From Bagarius yarrelli (lineage: Eukaryota; Chordata; Actinopteri; Siluriformes; Sisoridae), in contig VCAZ01000118.1 of the NCBI GenBank assembly GCA_005784505.1, forward strand, positions 354,410 through 418,409: 64,000 bases of DNA, read 5' to 3'. The position numbers and the translations under genes are program-made. How positions within the stretch are numbered: position 1 is the stretch's first letter; every line of letters starts with the position of its first letter. The notes under the pieces were generated by a model, which was given only the letters and a program-made list of their open reading frames with translations, was not told the DNA's origin and did no database searches. This document shows, piece by piece, positions 12,507-25,531 of this stretch.

Positions 12507-13648
12507 CATATGGCTTACACTTATCTATTCTATGAATTCACCACCAATTTGTGCTTTTTTGTGTTTGGAAGTTGTAGCCTTGAAGAAAATAAAGCAATAA
12601 GACCGCTTCATCAAATATTTAATCAAAGTTTCATGCCTTATTTCTCACCCACTATTAAACTGGTGAAGTCAAAGATTATTTTATAGATATTAAAAAAGGA
12701 TTTATTTTAAGCAACGCTGGGATCAAAACAATAGGACTGAATAAGAGCACAGCAGATACAAAGCGAAGTAAACAAATTCGATTATCTGTTTATTCGGGAA
12801 GGATGGAAGTGACAGCTGCGTGTAGAAAGCAAGCGCCGTCTGAAGCTCCAAAACGCTGAGCGAACCGAAACCGGCTAATCAGTTTCTGCTACATTTAATC
12901 TCATCTCTGAGCCGAATCGATCCCACTTTTGACTCCTTCTCATTTTCTTCTCATTGGAAAGATGATTTAAAAACCAGTTTATAAACCAGATATAATACAA
13001 ACAATATATAACAAAAAGTTCAATCAAATATACCAGGCAAAAGATTTATTTATATAGAATTTTTTATCCAAGTAAATTTAAAAACTAAAATTAAAGTAAA
13101 TATAAAAACTACAAATAAACTTTTAGCCTTAAACTTAACTCCTCACTTTTGATTGAACGGGTTTTTATTTTAGCAAAGAACACAATCTATATTTTCATTA
13201 GACGCAAACTGTTCTCTTACGATTTCAACACCAGGCTTTTGAGTTTAAATTAAAAATCAGTCCAGAGGACTTTGACTGACAGCTTGGGTTTTTTGGGGTT
13301 TTTTTTTAACTGAAGGCTTCATTTAGTGTGTTCGAATGAAAATATGCAAACCGCCGCGAAAACGAGCGGCGATGAAATTAAAAAATGCAGCTGTGAACAG
13401 AAGGAGAGAGGGCCGGGCCAACATAAAACCTCATTACTGTAGTGTCATGGAAAGTGTGCGCACTTTACGCTCCATCTCCCAGCAGTTTTGCAGGATAAGC
13501 ACTTGTTCCTGTTTAGCACTTTTAAAGCCTGTTTCATTAGCGGGACGGCCCCTAACAGGATCACGTTTTCATCGAACAGGTGGCAGTTTTGGGATGTGGT
13601 CCATTATGAAGCGCTCATGATGATGTCCAAACGCTCCACCCTTCGCCG
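12507..13648. other. Intronic DNA, AT-rich, no feature recognised
   Basis: Long A/T-rich stretch around 12950-13260. No exon or repeat family recognised. Confidence 0.55.
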
Positions 13649-13672
13649 CACACACACACACACACACACACA
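13649..13672 (+). repeat. (CA)12 microsatellite
   Basis: Twelve CA units ending before AATGTCGC. Confidence 0.97.
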
Positions 13673-14060
13673 AATGTCGCTTCGTAAAGCCAGAGATTCG
13701 TTGCTGCACAAACTCTATAATTAATTTAATAATGAAAAAAACTCTTCTTACCTTTCTGCCACCAAGTTTATTCACTGCACCACGTCTTTGATCAGATTTA
13801 TTCCAATTTATATTCTTTCGCCAGAAACAGACACTATAGTCAAATTTACACTTTTTTTCTACAGATTTTTTTACCTTCAACGTGACACTGATGGGAGACG
13901 ACCAACGATCATGTAAATAAGAAAAAAGCACAGGGATTCATGGTCTGCATACGATTCCAGAAAAGACACTGCTCATAATCACACCACCCGGTGTTTTTAA
14001 ATAAAATAATTTACCAAAGACACGTTTCAGTAAAGTGTCACCCAGATGAGGATGCGTCCC

Positions 14061-14277
14061 TTTTTAGTCTGGTTCCTCTCAAGGTTCCTTCTTTGTACCA
14101 TCTAAGGGAGTTTTTTCTTGCCCCAGTCGCCCCAAATTCGATCACTAGGGATGTTTTTAGGGATGTTTTGGATAAGTTTTTGGGTTGGTTTGTGTTCTTA
14201 CTTGTGTTCTGTAAAGCTGCTTTGAGACAATATCTATTGTAAAAGCTATAAGAAAATAACCCTTAACTGAACTGACA
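14061..14277 (+). mobile_element. Teleost interspersed repeat with short tandem 3' tail
   Basis: It contains the widely repeated fish blocks CTCAAGGTTCCTTC, GGGAGTTTTTTCTTGCC and TGTAAAGCTGCTTTGAGACA, and ends in AACTGAACTGAC. The tandem tail and its 5'-truncated relatives in this window (39531-39905 and 63030-63113) suggest a non-LTR-type retroposed family. Its catalogue name is not known to me. Confidence 0.7.
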
Positions 14278-14368
14278 TTTTTATATCGGCTTCAGTCCTC
14301 AATCATCCAGTATGTGGAAATAAATCAGATATGATTTATTTAAATGTGAGTCGAATGGAACCTCTTAG

Positions 14369-14495
14369 AAGGTTGGGGGTCAGAGCATAGGGTCAGCTAT
14401 GATACACCGCCCCTGGAGAAGGAAGGGGTTTTTGCTTAAGGACCCAACAGTGGCAGACTGGCGGTGATGGGGCTTGAACCCAAAAACAGCACAAA
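14369..14495 (-). mobile_element. tRNA-derived SINE fragment (Mermaid-like)
   Basis: The + strand shows GGGGGTCAGAGCATAGGGTC, GATACACCGCCCCTGGAG, AACAGTGGCAG and GGGGCTTGAACCC (B-box complement). The tRNA-like 5' end and the 3' tail are missing. It lies about 90 bp after the interspersed repeat ending at 14277. Confidence 0.8.
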
Positions 14496-16489
14496 TAATC
14501 CAATGGGTACTCCTTAAGCAAGCCCTTTAAACGGCCCTTTAAGATCTTTTCATTATTTCAGTTTAGAATAGTCCTTCAAACGCTTCTGTGGGCGTGTCTT
14601 ACTTCAAACCTCCATGTATCACTTCCACACGCACAGCCGTGTTCTGTTCTTTAATGTGCACATTTAGCATTAAGGCTATTGCACTGCAAAGTGTAGTATT
14701 CGATCATGATTCATCACTAAAATCTATAAATAATGCACCGCTTACAGACCTCCTGGAGAGCACGCAGGCGTCAGCATATTATGTTCATTTTGTAATTGGC
14801 TTCGTTAATTTTTGATGGCTGTTTTATGTCATTCGGATTTTATGCCGGGGAGAAATTACACCGCATAACGAGCCCTGCTCCATCTTTCCTTTTTTTCTTT
14901 TTTTGTTTATGTTTAAATAGGGGGCTTTACTGAAAGCCTACGCAGCTCATAAATGCATTCCACATGCCTCTGTCGGCAACGTGGCGGATCGGTCACTGTG
15001 GTTCCGGGTGTGACATTATCGTTTCACGTCTTGGCAGACACCGAGTAAAATAACACACACAAAATGACAGTGGCCTCTGCTGAATATCAAATAGTGTTCT
15101 GCTTTGCTGTAAAAAAAACCCAACAAGCAAGCCATTAAAACCCATGCCATTGCATAAAGCCCAGACGCAGAAAATACGATTAAAAAAAGACCAATGGCTA
15201 TAATTACAAAGTCAAATGAAAACCAGCCAGTGCACACAATTAAACAACAACAAAAGTCTCTCATGAGTTACTATTTTAACACCATCAACCCGGAACAGCC
15301 TGGCTCTATGCGAATGCCCAGGCAGCACTCCTGGCGTATCCCCTTTGTCTTGATATTCACTGCCAAATGTCTCTGCTGTGATCAGACGGAGTAGAAGAAC
15401 TGAGAAACCCATGCCTGCTTGAGGCCCTGTAAAAAAAAAACACACAACAAAAACAAAAAACGCACCCTTGTTGTGTTTGGCAGCGGGGACTGGAAATGAT
15501 GGAATTTAAGACGGTTGCTCCTGGACCGGATTCTGTCATCTGAGAGATCTTGGCTAAACGTTTGGGAAGAATCAATAGAACCAAAATTACACAATGCTGA
15601 AAACTATTTATTTTTACTCCTGCTGGTCTGGCAGTAATACGCAGGACAACGATGTGCCAGAGACACAGACATGTTAAACAGGGAAGCATCTATAAGTACT
15701 ATATGTACAGACGTTCTTTGGTTATTTATCAGGGAGATTCATTCTTATAACGTTATCAAAACGTTGATTTATAATATTCTGCCCAAACCATATACATGTG
15801 TCGGCTGCAGCAAAGAGGAGTTCCGAAAAACTGTATTATTATTTCTTTCTGACCACCAACTGCTCAGCTGTCAAAATTCTTACAATAATTTATTGATTTA
15901 GTAAAAACTCTAGTCTAATAGTCTCCGTCTCAGACCTCACGCCCACAGACCACCGGCTAAACGTCTGATTCATAGGATACACTTAACAGTAACACTTCAG
16001 GAGTTTCGAGGTCAGACTCCGATTGGTTCAAGTGTACTGGAAGATGTGTCACGGTCTGAATGGAAACAATCCAAAGCCGTCTTATGGGTAGTATGAAAGA
16101 AATACGAACGTACTACAGCCGCCACTTTGATATCTACGGGTCACAGCAGTGGGAATTTAAAGTTGTATAATATTTAACTTGAATAAGGATGAAAATTAGT
16201 GCAATTTAACTACAAAAAACAATGTTTTTTTCTCTAAAGCACTTGAAAAGTGCTGCGTCGCCGCTTCCCACCACTTCTGCATATAAGGAGTTGTCGGCCT
16301 CATGGGATAGTAAAGTGTACATAATATGCATACTTCGAAATTCAGGTGGGAGTCTTACATCATCCTGGAACTTTTTGCGTGCTTAAATGACCAGTAAAAC
16401 AGATTTTACGATAGCCTAGCTACTAAAGAAAAAAATCCTTTCCTTTTTTTTAAAATTGTGTTAGTGGCTTCTGAAGGTTGTTTTCTAAT
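14496..16489. other. Intronic DNA, no feature recognised
   Basis: Unique-looking. Overlapping short minus-strand frames at 15016-15689 lack protein motifs. Confidence 0.55.
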
Positions 16490-16715
16490 TGGACCCTTGT
16501 AATTAGACACAAAGAGCTGAACAGCCAGATTGCTGTTTGTTTACACCTTTTCCCCCATATTAGTGACGTGCTGGGACTCCTCAAACAGGCCGAGGGCTCA
16601 CTAGTATCTCGTCGAAGCTTTAATTAGTCACTTATTCTTAGCATATGCTTTGCTCAGACCAATTAACGTATTTGCTATTAAGTTCACTTATTGCAGCACA
16701 GCCGTCAGCAGCTCA
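16490..16715. promoter_or_regulatory. Candidate conserved noncoding element
   Basis: Repeat-free block with several homeodomain-type TAATTAG/CTAATT-like words (near 16500, 16621 and 16660) and TGTTTAC (forkhead-like) near 16540. It resembles intronic enhancers in composition only. Confidence 0.22.
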
Positions 16716-16941
16716 AGGGGGGGCGCAGTGGGCACTCAGCAATCCAGGAGTCTATAGCTCGCTTTGAGAGCCTAAAAGAAGTGCCCTTAATGTCCTTGGG
16801 GCTGATCTAGCTGCCAAGTGTGTGTCAGGGATCTCAAGCTTAGAGTAGTGGGAAATTTGTTGGAGTAGAATAAAAACACCGTCAGCCAATCATTTTAGTA
16901 GAACTGTGAGAGAAAACATGTGTGGAGTGTAAAAGGTGAAG

Positions 16942-17093
16942 GGCAAAGTGGTTAAGGTGTTCAATTCCCAGTACTGCCACTGCTGGGCCCTTGTGCAAGG
17001 CCCTTAACTGCTCGGGTGGATAAAAAAGAGTTAAATTCAAAGCGCTCTGGATAAAGCGGCTGTTAACCGGCAGAAATGTTAATGTCCTTACGC
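16942..17093 (+). mobile_element. tRNA-derived V-SINE-like copy with internal deletion
   Basis: It shows head GTGGTTAAGGTGTT, then an abrupt jump to CAATTCCCAG, middle GGGCCCTTGTGCAAGGCCC, and the 3' V-domain GCTCTGGATAAAGCGGCTG with GGCAGAAATG. The part of the tRNA-like head before the B box is deleted. Confidence 0.8.
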
Positions 17094-18274
17094 ATTTACA
17101 ATGTACCCGTAAAGGACATGAGCTCGTGACCTTGAGCAACTTTTATCACTGGCGGAAATACACCATAACTGACAATTAATTTTTTCATTATCTCACTGGT
17201 AATTGACAACATGGCATCAGATGTTGACAATTAGGTATGGCCAATTATCCTTGGAAAAGATGTCTTCTCCATAACGATGGGGAAATGCGCTGACATTAAC
17301 CGTAATAAAATAGCAGCTTTTTGTTTAATTATGATTCTTAGTATCCGAAAAACGCCCGAAACCACAACCTGAAGGTTTTCCTCAGAACACTAAAATTGCC
17401 TAGTTATATTTTAATGAACTTTCCTCATAATTTAATATAGAATTTCAGGAGTCTTTCAGCTGGACGTGTTTGTCATCTGTTCGGCTGACTTGCTGTCTCC
17501 CAGGTCAGTGTGTGAGAGACGCAGCAAGGATGAGTGGCTGCGACACTGACAAAGCTACTCGAGCCTGGAAACATCCGTCATTTGCAGCAGTTTAGCATGA
17601 GCTATCGCACAGTCCACAAGGCTTCAGTGAACCTTATCACCACGGAAACCTCTCAATAACTTACTTATGATGCACGAGGCAATCACCTGCGCTGCTGTTT
17701 CACTTGGCAAAGAAGTCGACACTGACAAAACATTCCAGGGCTGTTCGGCTCGGTCGTGTCTGCGATACTGCGGACGACACCGGATAAACGTCTTCAGCAA
17801 AACCACAGCAAACGCTAGAAAGCGCGTTTGAAGAGAGCGATGCGCTGGACTTGGCAGAAAAAAGCTTTTAAAGCAAAGGATGATGTTATCATCTTCATAC
17901 ATCACTCAGACTCCTGGATCTTTAGGAGATAGTAGCTTTTGTGTTAAGTACAGTATGAACAAAAATAAAATCCTATACCTGTCTGCATAGAGATAAAAAT
18001 CCATAGTTTATTCATTTAATATTGATCTTTGTTATCTATTTATAGTTACATTTTATGCTTGTTTATTTCTATTTTTACAAATCACATCCTGATTAGACCT
18101 ATTACAGTATAATATAATCTATATATATAATATACGTATATAGTCAAGGTCTACTGACTGTTCTGACACTGAAGACTCCTTCCAAAAATAAGCATCTCAT
18201 TACATCATTTCAAAAATAAAAACGTTTTTTTTGCTTATGTCATATAAAGAGTCCCTCCATACCATAGGTTTACT
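17094..18274. other. Intronic DNA, no feature recognised
   Basis: Unique-looking sequence without recognised repeats or exons. Confidence 0.55.
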
Positions 18275-18288
18275 GTTGCCATAGTAAC
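18275..18288 (+). promoter_or_regulatory. RFX X-box-like palindromic site
   Basis: GTTGCCATAGTAAC matches the inverted-half-site X-box bound by RFX transcription factors (GTTNCCATGGNAAC type), with both half sites intact. RFX factors act in ciliated and neural cells. Occupancy is not shown. Confidence 0.45.
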
Positions 18289-19489
18289 AGTAACAAATTG
18301 GAACATGCACAAACATGCAGTATCTTTCACGGAGCTGTTGAAGTCTCAAATCTGATTGGTTAAAAAGAAATTAGTCAATGTGGTGGGTTTTGTTATTTAG
18401 AATGTGAGATACACAGTCCTAAAAGAAGTCTCCAGTGTCAGTCCTATGTGACAGTCACATGACCTGATGACAAGCAATGTTTTCAAGTACCAAAGAGAAA
18501 AGAGCGAGGGATAACAGGAACTTGGACTTTTAACAACATGGAATTTTAACTATAAATGGACGCCATGTGTCTTTCATCAGTAAAGGAAACAGATTACTTC
18601 TGGGTTAATCATCATGCTGTAAACGTGATTGTCCTGCTATCATAAAAAAATCATTTACTCTGGGTCGGGACGCGCTGCTCTCCATCACTCACCCTGTTGT
18701 ACATTTAGGTTGCACGGAAATGTGCGTGTGTGCTGTTCTGAAGTCAAACTAGAGAGCATGGAGAATTCACTTTCTGACGAAGTCTTGGTGGAGAAAGAGA
18801 AAAAGCAATAGGAAGAAAAAAAAAGACGGCACCAGCTGTGTGCCCCAAACTCATTTAGTTCAGAGAGCAGGATGCTTTCCTACAAGACTGACACTCTCCC
18901 TCCAGCCATGTAGGACTCGACAGAATGCAGACACTCATTTTTGTGTGCTAACAGACGTTTTCTGATCATTGCTGCGCTCCTGGTCCTGCTCCCTCCCTCC
19001 CTCGACTCCCTCCCCTCCTCCCTCCCTCTCTCCCTCCGCTGTTTGCATTGCTTTATAGTCAGCTCAGGGCTTCACACACTGGCACACGGTGTCTTCTTTC
19101 AGTACAGCAGTCATTTGGGCTTATTTGAATATCCCAGTGTGTTTTGACAGTAGGCCTCCATGGCATCACAGGGTTTGCTTTGCATACCGCAACTTCCCAC
19201 TGTTCCAGCCTGTCTGTAGTCCTGAGGTTCCTCTGACTGCCTTTCCATCCATCTAGAAGTTGTCACGGCTGATGTTGTCTGTAAGCACCATAAAACAGAA
19301 AATCGGAGTAAATTCCAGGAGGAAAAGCGTGCTTTTGGGCACTCGTGCTAGAATAGAGCATATGTTATCCGAGCTGAGAGCAGTGCTGGGTTTTTTTTTT
19401 TATAGCGCGCGACTATCTCAGTTCTTCAGCACCGAAAGGACACGATCGCCTCTGGGGTCTTATTGCTTTGTTACTCGATAGAGCGTTTT

Positions 19490-19790
19490 TTGCTAATTAC
19501 TGTGTCATATTTGCATGCTGTTTATTTTAATTAGACCAATTGGTAAGGTACAGAGGAAATACGTAGCGTTCGTGGGAAGTATAATCTAAAATTAGCGGCG
19601 CATAATTAAGGAAATACAGCATTTTTAAGAAATAATCCTGGATAAAGCGATTACCAAGCTAAACGAGTGCACCTAATTAGGTGTTCATGGCAACATGGCG
19701 TTGTTATGGAAACACTGAAGTCTGCTCTGTATCTAGGGAACGACTGACCCTAGCCATGTGCCACAGGGCACTTCCTTATGCATTTCCTCC
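19490..19790. promoter_or_regulatory. Candidate conserved noncoding element with octamer and X-box-like site
   Basis: A 300-bp repeat-free block containing the octamer ATTTGCAT at 19509-19516, the homeodomain-type words TTTTAATTAGACC and CCTAATTAGG, GGCAACATGG at about 19689, and an X-box-like GTTGTTATGGAAAC at 19700-19713. The density of recognisable sites makes it one of the best enhancer candidates in the window. Conservation was not tested. Confidence 0.33.
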
Positions 19791-20682
19791 ATAACAGCAG
19801 CAATTTGTTATAAGCACGAGGAATACGGTGCATGTGCTCACCTCACTCTTATGATTGACATGCGAAAAAGAAAGATGCCCCAGACACATTGATGCAATAA
19901 CAAGCCATCCATTCGCTCTTTCAGCGTTCAGACCTCCATTATACATAAAAAAAAAGTCTGAAACAGCAGGAGACGCCTCCATGTGCAGAAACTAGTGTCT
20001 CCTAGCCTGGCGTTTGGATTAATTACATGCAGCTGTCACCTCATTTTCATAATTATTCTCCAAAACCAGGGTGCGTCCTGTCCGGGTTCCGCTTTGGCTC
20101 TAAACCAATCAAAGGTCTGAAACATTTCCAGCTTTCTTTATAAGTCATTATATGTCTCTTGCTTAAAACACAGCAGATCTAAGAAACTGTTAGCATTGTC
20201 CTCGGGGATTCTCTTACTGAGGAGAGGTAGATTCACATTAATCTTTCCTTTTTTTGGATCTAGAGCTAAAGTTCCATGTCATAAATAGTTAAGTGTGTCA
20301 AGTGTATGTCACAACGAGACCATAATAGTTTTTCCTGTCTCAATGTAGTACCTGACTGCGTTTTTCCTAAAACAAATTATCACTAAAATGACATCGTCGA
20401 AGCTGCAGCAGGACCATTTAGGTCATTTTCATTAACAAGCACAGCAATGACTGGGATAAGCCACCGACAGGTAAAGTCATGCTCCAGCGTCTTTTTCTAA
20501 ATGACTTACAAATGAGCTTACAGATTTTGGGCCTAGCTTTACATTATTATAAGAAAAGTTCCCGGGGAATGTCCTACCTGGTAGGGTATTTATCTTCTGT
20601 CATCAATAACAAAACCTAAAATTGTTGGGATTGAATATAGAAGATTTAATGAAAGTTTAAGCACTAAATGTTAACTGATGCA

Positions 20683-20920
20683 CTAGGGGCAGTGGTGGCT
20701 CAAATGGTTAAGGTGTTGAGTTGTTAATCTGAAGACCAGAAACACCTGGGTTCAAGCCCCACCTCCAGCAAGTCCTTGAGCAAGACTCTTAACCCTTCCT
20801 GCTCCAGGGGTGCTGTATCATCGCTGACCCCCAACTTACTAAGATGGGATATGCAAAAAATGCATTTCATTGGCTCTGTACACGTACCTATGACAATGAA
20901 GTTGAATATGTATATATAAA
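20683..20920 (+). mobile_element. Near-complete tRNA-derived SINE (Mermaid-like) with 7-bp target duplication
   Basis: The RNA polymerase III A box TGGCTCAAATG is at 20696-20706 and the B box GGTTCAAGCCC at 20749-20759. The middle shows GAGCAAGACTCTTAACCC and GGGGTGCTGTATCAT. The 3' part ends in an AT-rich tail. TGATGCA flanks it at 20676-20682 and 20921-20927, which fixes the boundaries. Confidence 0.9.
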
Positions 20921-20927
20921 TGATGCA

Positions 20928-22090
20928 TAATGTTATATGACATTTGTCTTAATTTGCTTTTGTGTTGGGACTTTTAACTTTCATACAGATAATAAAAGCT
21001 TTTAGACAGCCTCTTCCACGCGTTCATCAGCACAGAATATTTAGAAATGATTCCGATAATTCGACAGTCTCTGGATGAAGCGGGCAGAATCTGATGGTGG
21101 GGATTCTGTAATCGCTGACGTGGATATAAACATTTGAAAGGTATTATGGGTATGAGCATTTATGTGTCAGGACTATTAAAAGATGCATTGACAGTTTATT
21201 TCTGTCAGAGCTTAATGCAGGAACGGGTCGGGGGATTTGCGGGGGAAGACACGACATCATCCTGCTGTTACTGAATGCGAGCAAACCTTCTCAGTCTGCC
21301 TGAAGACATTTTCGCAACTTACTGTCTTTTCCTTGTTGTCAACACAAACCTTGCATAATGGAAGCAGCCTCCCACTTTAGTTCCCCAACACATCCAACCT
21401 CAACCAGACCTTATTCATTAATGATTTCAGTTAGATGGTCAGGTTAAAATGAAGAAGCAAAACGGGCACAGTTAAAAATTGGAAGTTATGCCTAATTATG
21501 GGAAAATTATAGAAAAAAATATATCCTTCGCTTTTAAACATTTAACAAAGGTTTCTCTGATCTTCATCTTCAACCTAAACAGTGTTCAACATCTCTGCTC
21601 AGTTTTTTTTGCACTGAATGTTTGCACTACAAATGGAAAATCAAAAGCTCCTTGTTTGTCCTTTGCAAGCAATAAGCTAGTCTGTAATAAGTTGTGTGTT
21701 TCCACAGTCAGTGTTGTGGATTTCACAACTGAATAAACAACTGTATGTTGTTCGATTTAAACCTAAAACCTGTAGGTACAGTATTAGATCAGAAGGTAGC
21801 GTCGTTTTTTTTATATGACGTCAAACGCTCCAACTGGAATTTATGGTCAATGAGCCACTTTCTTTGCTTGAAATTTCCTAAGCTTGCAAATATTTTAAGG
21901 CGCCTTTATTACAGTCATTTCATACAGAAAATAATTAGCTAGATACTAAAGGAAGCCAAGGTCTTCTGGCTTTTTTTGTTCCTTCCATATTTTAAGACAT
22001 AACAAAGACCTTTAAGCAGCAGTGATGACGTAGTTGCCGCCGCCCCATGCGTTTTTTGTTTTTTTTTGTATTTTTATTTAAGTGTTTCAC
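20928..22090. other. Intronic DNA, no feature recognised
   Basis: Unique-looking. Short frames at 21479-21942 have no motif. Confidence 0.55.
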
Positions 22091-22270
22091 ACAAAAGGGC
22101 CCGAGCTTATCATGGTGTCTGGCTCTGGAGCACCCTGCCAAGATGAGCTTTCTACTGCAGTGAAAGCAATATCAATTAGTGGTGTCGGCCCACTGTGCTC
22201 CATGACTTAGATTTATGATTAGAGAGGACTAGGGGAGGATTAAATATGAAGCCTGGAGACTATTGGAGGC
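22090..22270. promoter_or_regulatory. Candidate conserved noncoding element
   Basis: Repeat-free segment with words such as ATCAATTAGTGG and GATTAGAGAGG, bounded by T-runs at about 22054 and 22271. The enhancer-like appearance is the only evidence. Confidence 0.2.
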
Positions 22271-22488
22271 TTTTTTTTTGTTTGTTTCGGAGGTGTGAGA
22301 GGGGGTGAGTCACTCGAGAGCAGGGTTCTCATAAACAGCAGATATACGCTGGGATCTCTCTTGCTCGGATCGCGAGTTATTGAAAACTGAAAAACACCGT
22401 GTGAAACAAGCAGCTACAACTTCACGCAGACACATAGGAAAGACATGACCTCTTCATCTAAAGGTTACCTGCAACCGTTGCTACCTTT

Positions 22489-22489
<1 letters not shown>

Positions 22490-22529
<40 letters not shown>
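22490..22529 (+). repeat. (TC)n microsatellite
   Basis: About 19 TC units. Confidence 0.97.
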
Positions 22530-22533
<4 letters not shown>

Positions 22534-23923
22534 CTCTCTCTTTTAATTATGTCTCCTTATTTGCACTCGATGGTTATTTGTTAAAAGTTACGTAGGACGT
22601 CCCACAGGTCAAATACGCAAGCAACTGTAAACCACATACACACATTACATGTTACCGTTACAGCTAAGGCAGCCATATGCTAATAATGCGCATATTATGC
22701 ACGACTGAAATTATACCGCACTCAGAGCCTTGATGGTTAGGAGCGACCTTGGAGAAGCTGTTCAGACTGCCAAAGCCAGAATTATTCTACGTCCCTGTAC
22801 TCATATTAAAAAATAAACAAACAACAAAATAGCTTGTGCTCGGTGCTCAACCACTCATAGCACTTATAGTTGCATCTGTCTTTAAAACAGTGCACAAAAA
22901 CTTTCCTGGCCTTTGTTAGTGAATGTAGTTTGGCTGTAAGTCATTCTTTCTCAATGATTTTTTTCATGGTCCGCTAAAGGGAGCCTTTAAACACCGTTTT
23001 CAGTAGATTGGCAACTGCAGCCGTCGCTTACTATTCATTCAGGTTTACTTTCAGACCTTGGACAGAATTCTAGACAAACTCTGGGGTAGTTCTGGGCATG
23101 ACGGCGGGCTGCCATTGAACATCAAAATTTGATTGGCTGATGATTCTGTTGATTTTCAATGTACGATGTTCCAGTTGAACCTCAATAAAAGTAATTATAA
23201 GCAGATTTGTGAAGATTACACTGATGAAAATGATAACTAAATCATTCATTATTTTTTTTTATAAGGCCAGCAGAGAAGACCTGCTGGCTCTGACAGCCTA
23301 TCCCTGCCCGTGGAAAGTCAAACGTCCTGCAGCTTCTCTGTTGAACTGTATTATATGCGTCCTGCCAAGCATCATTAACAAATTATACAGTTTCTCAATG
23401 TCAACACATTTGACGGCACAAAAATGTAGGCCAGATGTAGCAGTACCACGTGAGTGACAACACTTCGATTATTTACATGTCCTGCCATTGTTGTTCGAAT
23501 ACTTTTCAATCCACATCTCACTGATATTTGCAATGAATTTTATATGATAACATAAACTGTAAATGGTATTGTGGCAGAAATGTAGGACATTGAATCGGGC
23601 CCCCATTTAAAAAAAGTTTGTACCCCCCTGAGATAAATGTCACACGGCTGCGATAAAACTTTCTGAAAACCGCGGATTAGCTTTAGGTTGGAGACTAACA
23701 GCCTCACGGGGCCTTTTGTGACATTAACACGCTCGCCGCTACTGCTTTAGCCTTTAGCCGTGTATCAGTCGCATGCAGCTAATTGGGTTAGCACTATCCT
23801 ATTACAGAGCATGGGGAGAGGAAGGGGGGATGATGGGATCCAGGGCAAGGCAGTGTCTCTGTTTCATCTTGTGTCAGATGTGGTGCTATTAAATGCTGGA
23901 TTCAATCTCAGCATCTAGCCTTG

Positions 23924-23925
<2 letters not shown>
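22530..23925. other. Intronic DNA, no confident feature
   Basis: A short G/C-run segment near 23598-23635 (GGGCCCCC, then TACCCCCC) is reminiscent of a degraded transposon end but too short to assign. Confidence 0.5.

Positions 23926-23954
<29 letters not shown>
23926..23954 (+). repeat. (TG)n microsatellite
   Basis: About 14 TG units. Confidence 0.97.
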
Positions 23955-23956
<2 letters not shown>

Positions 23957-24324
23957 ATGTGTAACCAGTCCACAGGGAGACTGAGTGACACAAGCAAGTT
24001 GGACCCTTAAAGCCAAAATGGGTGGAGAAAAGAAACGAGCAGTAGAAGCAGCTTGTTCTTCGGTTGGCGTGGAATTAGAAAGTAAGAGACGTCGAGCTGA
24101 AAAGATTACAGCAAAGAAATGGCGTAATGAGTTCATGTAACGCGAGCACCAAATATGGGAGGGAAACAAAGACAAAATGGATTAGAAATTCCCACACAAC
24201 TTTCTTTACACTGTTTACAGTGAGAGAAATCCCAGCAGACGGCCCTGCAAAAGGAATTTTAGCAAACAGCCCTCATGATACCTCATCTTAAAAAACATTT
24301 ATAGCCAGAATCTTTTGTCAGTTC

Positions 24325-24370
24325 AAGGGCCTCACTCAAGGGCCCAGCAGTGGCAGCGCCGTGACTCAAA
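24325..24370 (-). mobile_element. Short SINE fragment
   Basis: AGGGCCTCACTCAAGGGCCC and AGCAGTGGCAG are the minus-strand middle block seen in the other V-SINE copies. Nothing remains of either end. Confidence 0.65.
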
Positions 24371-25531
24371 GAATTCCTTCTGAAGCTTTATTTGGGGAAA
24401 AAAAGAGGTTCATATGATTAAAACACTTTAAATTTAAATGAAAAACAAATGAGGTAAAAAAAAAATAGAGCAAATTCTTATCCAGAGACTTTTATTCTTT
24501 TCTCTTCTCTACTTTATGAATGTTTCGCACAGCATTATTCTGTATGTGACAAAAACCGAAAAAATACAAGATTTTTTAAATTATTGTCATTATTATCATT
24601 ATTTTTATTATCCAGAATGTTATTTGTGTAAAATATCTCGTCTTCGTTTATGATGTCGATAAAAAAAAGCAACACAATTAGTCATCTATCCAGCACGGCA
24701 GTGTGTCCGTAGCTGCTTAGCCAAAAATCAAATCGCATTTTAATGAAGTTTATTTATTCAGTTTAGCAGTTCACAAAGTTTAATAGCCTTCGTGTGTAAT
24801 GAAGTTAGGAACAGCTGGCGGTCTAACAGCTGGGAGAGTAACAAACAGTAACAGACCACAATGTATTTCTAATCTGCAGTTAAAAGTTGAGGTAAGCGTC
24901 CCATAATCCACCACGACTAAACCGCTATTCCATAACGCCCTTACTTCAATCCAAGAAATGTATGCACATAAATACCCGCCTGGATGTAAAGTTTTTTTGA
25001 ATATGTGTGGGATCTATACCATAAAAGTTTTGAAGTGGTTTCTCGGGTGAAGGAGACGATGAGCACCTCTGTGTGGGACTGGCTGACTCAGCACAAACAC
25101 GAGAGCCTCCAAGCAATTACAGGAGCGCACCGAGTTTCGGCGGGGCAAGCGTGGTCGGTATGTGTCCTGAAAACAGAAGGAGGCACTTACGTAACTGGGC
25201 CATGAAGTTCTGAGAAAGACTTAGAAAAAAAAATACAGGAAGGAAATTAAGGGACGGAATTCTGACAGATGGAGGATGAAATATATTTTGGCGGGTGGGG
25301 CAGGACGAGATGCGAACGCTATCAAAGTAAAAGTGGATATTTGTGCTAAAGAGTTTTCCAGACACTAGATTCGCTGGTGAAGGGTGAAGTCAGTGGGGTC
25401 AATAAAGTTGTTGAAAAAAAAAAAAAACCTCCTCAAGTGGAGTTTCACTCGGAGAAGAGAGAAGAAGAGCATAGTGACGACTGATAGATTTAAAACAACG
25501 AGACTCGCGAGCAACGATGCACCGGGTGCGC

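Noticed and set aside
20683..20770. tRNA-like sequence with A and B boxes considered as a tRNA gene
   Set aside because: It is continuous with a SINE body and target duplications, and no cloverleaf acceptor stem closes; a SINE head, not a tRNA gene.
23598..23635. Degraded transposon end with GGGCCCCC and TACCCCCC
   Set aside because: Too short and without a partner end.
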